Source of the DNA: Desulfobulbaceae bacterium UBA2262
GTDB taxonomy: Bacteria; Desulfobacterota; Desulfobulbia; Desulfobulbales; Desulfurivibrionaceae
NCBI GenBank assembly: GCA_002347185.1
Contig: DDXK01000132.1
Location: forward strand, 1-31,000
Reading direction: 5' to 3'
Length of the DNA: 31,000 bases
The notes below the pieces were generated by a model. That model worked only from the letters and a program-made list of their open reading frames with translations, ran no database searches and was not told the origin of the DNA. Every line of letters begins with the position of its first letter. Within the stretch, counting starts at the first letter, position 1. Positions 21,829-28,851 of this stretch are shown in pieces. The position numbers were made by a program, and so were the translations under genes.

Positions 21829-23250
21829 TTATTCCTCGCTGTCCACCTGCTTCAGGCGCCAGTTCAGGGCCTGCCTGGTGATACCGAGCATCTCGGCGGC
21901 AATGGCCTGATTGCCGTTGGACCGGTTCAGGGCCTCGAGGACCAGCAGATAGCCGGCTTCCTTGAGGGAGGGCAGGCGGGGCAGGTCGGCGAAGGGGGTA
22001 CGGGTTTCCTGATGCTTTTTGCCTTCTTCTTCCACGCTCGGCCTTTTTTCCCGGATATATTCCTTGAAAGAATCCATGGAAAGGGTGCGGGCCTTGTGCT
22101 TGCTCACCGCGTCGAAGATCATGTTCCTGAGCTCCCGCAGGTTGCCGGGAAAGGCATAGGTGCCGAGCAGGCAGATCAACTCCTTGGGAAAGGCCGGTTT
22201 CTTCTTGCCGAGTCGCTCCGCCGCCTCGTCGAGAAAGTAGTCCACCAGCAGGGGCAGGTCGTCGAAGCGCTCCCGCAGGGGGGGGATGTGGATGCGGTGG
22301 GCGTGGAGACGGTAGTAGAGATCCTTGCGGAAGGAGGCGTTTTCCTGCATCTGCTGCAGGTTCTGGTGGGTGGCGAAGATCATCCGGCAGTCGGTGCGCT
22401 TGGGGATGTCGGCACCGAGGGGGAAGTATTCGCGTTCCTGGATGAGGCGGAGCAGCTTGATCTGGGAAGCCTGGCTCAGGTCGCCGATTTCGTCAAGAAA
22501 GAGGGTGCCGCCGACGGCGTGGTCGATAAGCCCGCGGCGGGCCTGCTCGGCGCCGGTGAAGGCCCCTTTTTTGTGACCGAACAGGGTGTCGGCGATCATG
22601 GTGTCATCCAGGCCCGCCACGTTGACCGGGACAAACTCGCCCTTGCGCATACTCAGGACATGGAGCGCCCGGGCGATGAGCTCCTTGCCGACCCCGGTTT
22701 CGCCGGAGATCAGCACCGGTTCGCTGGTCGTGGCAATGGATTCCATGTACTGGAAGATGGTGCGCATCGCCTTGTTGTGGGTGACGATCTGCGCAAAGGC
22801 CTCGGGGTGGTCCAGGCGGTCCTTGAGAAAATGCTCCTTGAGCTGGTCGTTTTCGTGGCGCAGGCGGCTGATGTCGATGGCCCGCTGCACCCCGGCTATC
22901 AGCCGCGTCTCTTCCGTAACCTTGGTGTAGTAGTCGAAAGCGCCGAGTTTCATGCACTTGACCGCCGTATCGAGCAGGTCGAGACCGGTGATGATGATTA
23001 CCGGCACCTGGGGATGTTCCTCCACGATGCGCGGCAGCAGCTCCTCGCCGGAAAGATGCGGCATGGTCAGGTCGAGGACGATGACGCCGATCTCCTCTCT
23101 GTCCAGGATTTCCATCACCTTTCTGCTGTCGTTGCAGCAGATGATGTTGTTGAGGCCCTGCGAGCGCAGGGTCAGGCTGAAGCCGTGCAGCCAGGCATCC
23201 TCGTCGTCGACCAGCATGATGGGGCGGAAGGGGGAAAGCTCTTTTTCCAT
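21829..23250 (-). CDS. NtrC-type sigma-54-dependent response regulator
   Basis: A 473-residue transcriptional activator with three domains. Receiver, about 10-125: IMLVDDEDAW acidic pair, Asp60 in VIVLDLTMPHLSG, Lys in YYTKVTEE. AAA+ sigma-54 interaction domain, about 150-390: Walker A ISGETGVGKELIARALH, the sigma-54 contacting loop GHKKGAFTGAEQARRG, Walker B GGTLFLDEIGDLS, arginine finger region FRKDLYYRLHAHRIHIPPLRER. C-terminal Fis-type helix-turn-helix, about 430-473: LVLEALNRSNGNQAIAAEMLGITRQALNWRLK. The ATG at 23250 was chosen because homology begins there; an AGGAG lies 13-14 bases upstream, farther than usual. It is 91 bases downstream of the histidine kinase and is its probable partner. 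I infer that it drives the sigma-54 promoter at 21597-21613. Confidence 0.93.
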   Translation of the reverse strand: MEKELSPFRPIMLVDDEDAWLHGFSLTLRSQGLNNIICCNDSRKVMEILDREEIGVIVLDLTMPHLSGEELLPRIVEEHPQVPVIIITGLDLLDTAVKCMKLGAFDYYTKVTEETRLIAGVQRAIDISRLRHENDQLKEHFLKDRLDHPEAFAQIVTHNKAMRTIFQYMESIATTSEPVLISGETGVGKELIARALHVLSMRKGEFVPVNVAGLDDTMIADTLFGHKKGAFTGAEQARRGLIDHAVGGTLFLDEIGDLSQASQIKLLRLIQEREYFPLGADIPKRTDCRMIFATHQNLQQMQENASFRKDLYYRLHAHRIHIPPLRERFDDLPLLVDYFLDEAAERLGKKKPAFPKELICLLGTYAFPGNLRELRNMIFDAVSKHKARTLSMDSFKEYIREKRPSVEEEGKKHQETRTPFADLPRLPSLKEAGYLLVLEALNRSNGNQAIAAEMLGITRQALNWRLKQVDSEE

Positions 23251-23341
23251 GAAGGGATGTTTCTCCTGTGGGGGCCTGGGGCAACCGGGAAAGTATAGCG
23301 CAATTCCGCCGGATGGCAAGCCCGGGTTCCCGCGCCGCGCC

Positions 23342-25708
23342 TCAGTGGTTCGCTTCGGTTTTTTTCTTTTCCGCTTCGAGGGGGAAGGTGACGGTTGCCG
23401 TGGTGCCTTCCGCCTGGTTCGAGCTGAAGCGCAGGCTGCCGTTGTGCTCCTTGACGATGCCCGCGGAAACGGAAAGGCCCAGGCCGGTGCCGCCGTAGGA
23501 ACGCTTGGTGGTGAAAAAGGGGTCCATGATCTGGTGGAGGATTTCCGGGGGGATGCCAGTCCCCTGGTCGTGGACGGAAACGCTCACCTCGTTTTTTTCA
23601 CTGTCATGATGGCTGCGGATGCTGATGGCCTGGTTGGGATCGGTGAGCGCCTCGCAACTGTTCTGGATCAGGTTGATCAGCACCTGCTCCAGCCGTTGCC
23701 GGTTGCCGCGGATGGCGGGCAGGGAGGGGGCCAGTTCGCTGTGGAACCGTTTGGTCGCCTTGCTGATCTTGTTGTGGTTGAGCCGCACCGCCGCCTGAAT
23801 CACCTCGTTGATATCCACCTGCTCCATGAGGCGCGAGGTGTCCTGCCGCGCATAGTCCTTGAGGTCCTGGACGATGTTCTTTATCCGCTTGGCGCTGTCC
23901 TCGAGTTCGAGAAAGAGCCTGGGAATCTGTTCGCACATCTCGCTGTACTCAAGGCCGGCAATAAGAAAGTCGCCGTTTTCCCGGTAGTATTCGTCGAGGA
24001 TCGGCCGGGCGCTCTCCCAGGCCTTGCAGAGCATGGCGGTGTTCAGCATGGCGATGCTGTTGGGGTTGTTGATCTCATGGGCCACGCCGGAGATGAGTAC
24101 GCCGAGGGAGATCATCTTGTCGGCCTGGATCAGCTGCTGCTGCTGGAGCCTGGTCTCTTCCTCGGCCCGCTTGCGTTCGGTGATGTCCCGGATGATCCAG
24201 ATGGAATTCCACTGCTCCTTGATGCGCGCCTCGGAAAGGGAAAGTTCGATGGGGATCTCCCTGCCATCCTTGCTGCTGGTGATGAGTTCTATGGTTTCGC
24301 GGATCGGATCGTCGGCGGCGGATTTTTTTGTTGCGGACTCCTTCTGTCCCGATTCGGAAAGCCGCGGGGAAATCAGGGTATGGATCGGCTTGCCGATGGC
24401 CTCCTCGGCGGTGAAGCCGAAGATTTCCGCGGCCGCCTCGTTCCAGTAGGAGATGTTGCCCCGGTGGTCCATCATGGCGATGGCGTCCTGGGCCGAGGCG
24501 GTGAGGTTGCGGAACTTGTCCTCGCTTTCCCGCAGGGCCGCCGCGGTTTCCCCCTGCTTCTGCCGGGTGAGGGTGTAGCTGCGGGCCAGGGTAGTGAGTT
24601 CGTCGGCCAGGTTGACCACCTCGGACGGCCCGCTCCAGGAGAAGCGCACATGCTCTTCACCCTTGTTCAGAATACGGTCCAGGCCGGTGAGGATCGCGTC
24701 GTTGATCTGGTCGATTTTCTGGGCAATGGTGTTGGCCAGAAGGGAAACGACCACGCTCATGATGAGCACGATGGCGACGATGTTGTAAATGAGAGAGAGT
24801 TTCCATTCCTCGGCGGCGCTGCGGTCCACCGGGGTGCCGAGCCAGAGGGCCGGGCCCAGGTCGGGAGTGAAGATGACGGGCAGCCAGGTGAAACGGCGGC
24901 CTGGCTCGCCCTCCCAGAGAAAGGGACGCGAGGCGCGTGCCTCTTCTGTCAGGGAGGGGAAACGAGAGAAGATGTTGCTGCCCCTGGCCATGGGCGGCAG
25001 GTTGTCGTCGCGCCCAAGCTCCAGAGAGGTGAGTTCGGGAGGCAGATGGACGATTTCGCCCTCGCCCGTTACCCAGCAGGCCTTCTGATGGGCGGCGAGA
25101 AAGGTGGCCAGGTCCACTTCGAGCAGAACCACGCCGATGGCCTTGCCGTTGCTTCCGGCGATGGGAGTGATGAGGTTCAGAACCCCGGGAGCGGACACCG
25201 CATCCCCGCCGCCGGCCTGAAAAAGGGTGTCTATTTCAAGCTGCTGCAGCTGCAGCCCCTTCCAGAAGAGGGCGGAATCCTGAAAATTTCCCGGCTCGCC
25301 GGCCGGACCTGCCTGCAACAGCTGCTGTTCGTCACGGAAGAGTCGGACCTGTTCTTCGCCGTTCAGGTCGATCACATGCGCCCTGCGCACCATTTTTTCC
25401 GGGTTCAGCAGGTGGACGAGCAGGCGGGCGAGGCCTTCACGGTCCGTCGCCGTCAGCAGGGAGATGGAATGGCCCGAGGCCTGGCGCACGGTGAGGGGGA
25501 TGGTTGCGATCTGAAAAAGGCTTTTCTTGAGATTTTCGATGTGGGCGTTCAAGGTGACGAACTGGCCGTCGGCCAGGGCGATGATCCGGGCCTCTTCCAC
25601 GCTTTCGTGCTTGTTGATGTGGTCCCTGAGGTTGATGCCGACCAGGGTGAGGATCGGCAGAACACCGAAGGCGAGGAGGATGACAAAGATGAGAGTCCGC
25701 AGTTTCAT
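23342..25708 (-). CDS. Membrane-bound sensor histidine kinase with periplasmic sensor and PAS domains
   Basis: A 788-residue sensor kinase. A first transmembrane helix (about 5-25) and a second (about 307-328) flank a periplasmic sensor of about 280 residues with a Cache-like look (GPALWLGTPVDRS near its end). A HAMP-like linker follows, then a PAS domain (about 395-520: FRNLTASAQDAIAMMDHRGNISYWNEAAAEIFGFTAEEAIG). The kinase core has the H-box SGVAHEINNPNSI (His544), an N-box LINLIQNSCEAL (Asn683), and G boxes VHDQGTGIPPEI and GGTGLGLSVSAGIVKEHNG. An extended helical stretch after the H-box (EYYRENGDFLIAGLEYSEM) is typical of a kinase subfamily common in Desulfobacterota. It pairs with the adjacent NtrC-type regulator. 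The ligand cannot be inferred. Confidence 0.93.
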   Translation of the reverse strand: MKLRTLIFVILLAFGVLPILTLVGINLRDHINKHESVEEARIIALADGQFVTLNAHIENLKKSLFQIATIPLTVRQASGHSISLLTATDREGLARLLVHLLNPEKMVRRAHVIDLNGEEQVRLFRDEQQLLQAGPAGEPGNFQDSALFWKGLQLQQLEIDTLFQAGGGDAVSAPGVLNLITPIAGSNGKAIGVVLLEVDLATFLAAHQKACWVTGEGEIVHLPPELTSLELGRDDNLPPMARGSNIFSRFPSLTEEARASRPFLWEGEPGRRFTWLPVIFTPDLGPALWLGTPVDRSAAEEWKLSLIYNIVAIVLIMSVVVSLLANTIAQKIDQINDAILTGLDRILNKGEEHVRFSWSGPSEVVNLADELTTLARSYTLTRQKQGETAAALRESEDKFRNLTASAQDAIAMMDHRGNISYWNEAAAEIFGFTAEEAIGKPIHTLISPRLSESGQKESATKKSAADDPIRETIELITSSKDGREIPIELSLSEARIKEQWNSIWIIRDITERKRAEEETRLQQQQLIQADKMISLGVLISGVAHEINNPNSIAMLNTAMLCKAWESARPILDEYYRENGDFLIAGLEYSEMCEQIPRLFLELEDSAKRIKNIVQDLKDYARQDTSRLMEQVDINEVIQAAVRLNHNKISKATKRFHSELAPSLPAIRGNRQRLEQVLINLIQNSCEALTDPNQAISIRSHHDSEKNEVSVSVHDQGTGIPPEILHQIMDPFFTTKRSYGGTGLGLSVSAGIVKEHNGSLRFSSNQAEGTTATVTFPLEAEKKKTEANH

Positions 25709-25791
25709 GGCTGGCCCGGTTCGGGTATGTTATCGTGTCGGCAGGCTGAGGTCAGCGGTGCGGAGAGAAACAGTTCAGCTGAGGATAGTAC

Positions 25792-26052
25792 ATGAAAGAG
25801 ATTGTCATTGCAATCACCGGCGAGGAGCTTGATTTTCAACTGACGCGGGCCCTGGCCCGAAGCCTGGCCGAGAAAGGGAACGCCGAGGCAAGCCTGGTCG
25901 CCTGGTTTGACGCAAAGGCGGGGAAGCACTCGCCCTGCTGCCTGAAATGCGAGATCGGGGAGCGACCGGGCTGGGAGGTGTATGGCGAAAACCACGGAGG
26001 CAGGGTGAAGGTGATCTTTAACGCCCGGGAGTATGTGTTTATCTATTCGTAG
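25792..26052 (+). CDS. AF1514-family (DUF5619-like) small protein
   Basis: An 86-residue soluble protein: EIVIAITGEELDFQLTRALARSLAEKG, then VAWFDAKAGKHSPCCLKCEIGERPGWEVYGENHGGRVKV and YVFIYS at the end. This pattern, with a C-C-x2-C cluster and GWEVYGENHGG, fits the AF1514 (DUF5619) family as I recall it, small proteins of unknown function seen in sulfate-reducing bacteria and archaea. The three cysteines may bind a metal. A GAGGAT ribosome-binding site precedes the ATG. The gene is divergent from the histidine kinase, with 83 bases between their start codons, so the two could share regulatory DNA. It converges with the GHL10 lipoprotein gene. Confidence 0.78.
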   Translation: MKEIVIAITGEELDFQLTRALARSLAEKGNAEASLVAWFDAKAGKHSPCCLKCEIGERPGWEVYGENHGGRVKVIFNAREYVFIYS

Positions 26053-26095
26053 TACATATTGACCGGACAACGGCTGGCGGCCGCGGGCCTCGTTT

Positions 26096-27943
26096 TCATT
26101 CTTCCGCCTCTGCCGCTCGCAAGGCCTGGCGAAAGAGGATCCGCCTCGCTTCCCAGGGCGCGGTGGCGAAGTCCTCCTCCCTTGCTCCTTCCTTTGTCTC
26201 GATTTGCAGGCACCAGCAGCCATTTTCCACGACAATGACCGGGCTGATTTCGTATGGCTCGAGCCGGGCAATCTCCTGATCGGCTGCGGCAAGCGGGTCG
26301 AGAAAGCGGCTACCCAGATTGCCGCCAAGATCCTTGCTGCCGTCCTGGGAGAGCTCCTTGGCAAGCGAACCGAAATCCTCGCCGTCAAGAAGTCTGAGCC
26401 GGGCCTCTGCGCAGAGTCTCTTCTGTTCCTCTTTACGGTCCGGACTGTCCAGGGGATGGATATAGCGGAAGATGCCGTGCAGGCAGGCTCGTTCCGGCAG
26501 GATAACCGGCTGGGCCGCAAGTTGCGCCAGGGCCCTGGGGATCAGTTCCTCCCTGGCCTTGCGGTATTCTTCGAGCCGGGACGCCACCAGGGCTGATAGC
26601 TCCTTTTCTTCGGGCAGCCCCTCACCGAAAGCCTTGCGGACAATTGCCAAAAGAAGTGCTGCATCCCCTTCCTCGACTCTCTTTATCTCTCTTTTCTGCT
26701 TCCTCACTTCTTGTCGTAAAGAAGCAAGGCGGGGCCGCCTGTTGAGCGATTGGAAATAAATTTTGCTGCCTCGGTTTTCTTTCAGCAAATGGCCGAGACT
26801 GAAAAGGCTTGCGCCGGTGTACCCTTCTTTTCCGGCAACTTCTGCTTCCGCGCCGATCCGGACGGGAGGCTTGATGTAGGCGCCCAGCCCGGCCCAGAGT
26901 TCCACCTGGCCGAGCCGGTTCTTAGCGGCGGCAATGGCGGCGAGCTGGTTGCCCACCCGGGAGGTTTCTCCAAAATAGGCCATGGGGTAGAGGGCATCCA
27001 CCAAACCTTCCTCAGCCCAGCCTTGCCAATCCTGGCCCTTTTCCAGATAGGCGTCCGCCGCATCGGGAAATACTGCGGCGCTCACGATCATATCCGGCCG
27101 GGCTTCCGACAGGACGGCGCGTAGGTCGCGTAACAGCCGGCTGACTTCTTGAGCCCGCATCTCGCTCCAGAAAAGGGCTGCAGTGGTCAGGATCCGCTCC
27201 GCCTCGTCCTGTTCTCCCATGAGCCAGGCTTTCAGCTCTCTCCGCTCGATGGCTTGCGGCAGGTAGCGCGGGTCATAGCCCTGTTCTTTGTAAAACCGCT
27301 CTCCCAACTCCCCGCTCTTGCCGAAATTCGGGCCGGGATAGCGGATGAAATCAAGATGGATGCCGCTCACCGCATAATTTTCCGCCAATTCCCGGACAAC
27401 CCTTGTGAAAAGTTGCCGGTACTCGGAAGAAGCCGGGTCGGCAAAGATGCCGTCCACCCAGGCCAGTCTTTTTTCCGCCTCGCCGTATTCGGAAAGGGAT
27501 CTGCCGTTGTTGTCCGAAAGGATCCAGGCATGCCCCGGGAAGCCGGGATGGGCAGGGTCGGCAGGAGGAACGCTGTCGCCCCATAGATAGTAGACATTGA
27601 GCCAGGCATGGACAGGCAGAGGCGCGCATTGAGTGAGCAGCCGGGCAAGAGGATCGAAGTCGGCTGGCATCATGGCCAGACTTTCCGGGCGTGGCGCCAG
27701 AACACTCTGGTAGAAGGAGTCGGCCCGGCCCCGCACCTGGACGAGCAGTTGGTCAAGGCCCACTTCTTTGGCCTCGCGGCAAATGGCAGCGATCTCCTCC
27801 GGGCTGTCCGCATCGTAGCGGACCACCCAGGCGCTTGTTTTGAGGCTAGGCGCGCAGGCGGCAAGGAGGAGAAGGCAGCTCAGGAAGAGGCAGTGAAGAA
27901 AAAGCGGAAAGCGGGTGGTGTCCGGGGCTAAAGGGCAGGCCAT
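26096..27943 (-). CDS. Lipoprotein: GHL10 glycosyl-hydrolase-like domain fused to a parvulin-type domain
   Basis: A 615-residue predicted lipoprotein. The signal sequence ends in the lipobox LLLLAAC, with lipidated Cys near residue 30. Residues about 35-370 form a GHL10-type (DUF4015-like) TIM barrel: TSAWVVRYDADSPEEIAAICREAKEVGLDQLLVQVRGRADSFY, VHAWLNVYYLWG, VSGIHLDFIRYPG and DALYPMAYF. A helical linker (about 400-480) follows. The C-terminal 120 residues look like a PpiC/parvulin prolyl isomerase domain: CLHGIFRYIHP, LLDGEDFGSLAKELSQDGSKDLGGNLGSRFLDP, ISPVIVVENGCWCLQIET. The combination is unusual. The start ATG 27943 has AAAGGT upstream; the frame extends further without homology. A role in envelope polysaccharide or protein handling is inference. 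Confidence 0.82.
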   Translation of the reverse strand: MACPLAPDTTRFPLFLHCLFLSCLLLLAACAPSLKTSAWVVRYDADSPEEIAAICREAKEVGLDQLLVQVRGRADSFYQSVLAPRPESLAMMPADFDPLARLLTQCAPLPVHAWLNVYYLWGDSVPPADPAHPGFPGHAWILSDNNGRSLSEYGEAEKRLAWVDGIFADPASSEYRQLFTRVVRELAENYAVSGIHLDFIRYPGPNFGKSGELGERFYKEQGYDPRYLPQAIERRELKAWLMGEQDEAERILTTAALFWSEMRAQEVSRLLRDLRAVLSEARPDMIVSAAVFPDAADAYLEKGQDWQGWAEEGLVDALYPMAYFGETSRVGNQLAAIAAAKNRLGQVELWAGLGAYIKPPVRIGAEAEVAGKEGYTGASLFSLGHLLKENRGSKIYFQSLNRRPRLASLRQEVRKQKREIKRVEEGDAALLLAIVRKAFGEGLPEEKELSALVASRLEEYRKAREELIPRALAQLAAQPVILPERACLHGIFRYIHPLDSPDRKEEQKRLCAEARLRLLDGEDFGSLAKELSQDGSKDLGGNLGSRFLDPLAAADQEIARLEPYEISPVIVVENGCWCLQIETKEGAREEDFATAPWEARRILFRQALRAAEAEE

Positions 27944-27995
27944 CTGTTGACCTTTTTGGGGGGTGATGGTAAGTATGCTGGTTTCTGGAAAAGGC

Positions 27996-28025
27996 CTCGC
28001 GCCAAGGCGCGGAGGCGCGAAAATC
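27996..28025. repeat. Single-arm copy of the CGC-spaced intergenic repeat
   Basis: CTCGCGCCAAGGCGCGGAGG followed by CGCGAAAATC closely matches the right arm of the element at 12416-12502 (read as its complement, CTAACGCAAGGACGCAGAGA then CGCAAAG). It lies in the leader between the divergent lipoprotein and YkgJ-type genes. Confidence 0.55.
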
Positions 28026-28063
28026 TCTTTATGCTTTATGTATCCAAGGTAGGCAAGGCTGCT

Positions 28064-28843
28064 ATGAAAAACAATATGACCGAGACGAAAAAATTTCCGG
28101 AAGGCATGGTGCCCTTGGGCAATTCCCCCTTCAGGTTCGCCTGCCATCCCGGGGTCTCCTGTTTCACCCGCTGCTGCCGCAAGCTTGAGCTTTTTCTCTA
28201 CCCCTACGACATCATCCGCCTGAAAAAGCGGCTCAACATCTCCTCGGAGGAGTTCCTGAACGCCTACACCGGCGTGGTTCAGGGCGCAAATCCCTTTTTC
28301 CCTTCAGTGATCATGCGCATGCAGGACAACGAGGAGCATACCTGCCCCTTTCTCGACCCTGAAAAGGGGTGTCTGGTCTATGAGGATCGGCCTTCGGCCT
28401 GCCGCACCTATCCCCTTGAACGGGCGGTGGACCGCAATCCCGAGCGGGGAGCGCCCCAGGAGTATTACTTCATGACCAGCCATGAGTACTGCAAGGGCCA
28501 TGCGGAGGAGAAGGAGTGGCGCGTCCGGGAATGGCTGCGGGATCAGCAGCTCGTCTATTACAACGCCATGGACGACCTCTGGGCCGAGATGGACACCCTC
28601 TTTGCGAGAAACCCCTGGAAGGGAGAGGGCGCGGCCGGCCCCAAGCAGCTCCTGGCCTTCATGATCTGCTACAATATCGATCGGTTCCGCCAGTATGTGA
28701 ATGACCACGACCTGCTCGCCCAGTTCCGGCTCGACAAGCCAAAAAGGCGCGCCATCGAGAGCGATGACGAGTCCCTGCTCAAGTTCGGCTTCGACTGGCT
28801 CAAGCTGATCCTGACCGGCCAGCCGACCCTGCAGCGGAAGTAG
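28064..28843 (+). CDS. YkgJ-type cysteine-cluster protein
   Basis: A 259-residue soluble protein. The N-terminal half carries the YkgJ (CxxxCxxCC) metal-chelating signature: FACHPGVSCFTRCCRKLELFLYPYDIIRLKKRL with Cys27, 33, 37 and 38, and then CPFLDPEKGCLVYEDRPSACRTYPLER with three more Cys. The family is thought to bind zinc or iron-sulfur; function is unknown. The C-terminal half is helical, with YYNAMDDLWAEMDTLFARNPW and MICYNIDRFRQYV. ATG 28064 has an AAGG upstream; Met at residue 5 is an alternative. The gene is convergent with dnaE, with only 8 bases between the stops. Confidence 0.87.
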   Translation: MKNNMTETKKFPEGMVPLGNSPFRFACHPGVSCFTRCCRKLELFLYPYDIIRLKKRLNISSEEFLNAYTGVVQGANPFFPSVIMRMQDNEEHTCPFLDPEKGCLVYEDRPSACRTYPLERAVDRNPERGAPQEYYFMTSHEYCKGHAEEKEWRVREWLRDQQLVYYNAMDDLWAEMDTLFARNPWKGEGAAGPKQLLAFMICYNIDRFRQYVNDHDLLAQFRLDKPKRRAIESDDESLLKFGFDWLKLILTGQPTLQRK

Positions 28844-28851
28844 CCTTCGGC

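Noticed and set aside
22952..25795. A 947-codon open frame antisense to the histidine kinase
   Set aside because: The minus strand encodes an intact kinase with all motifs in order; the antisense product matches nothing and lacks a ribosome-binding site.
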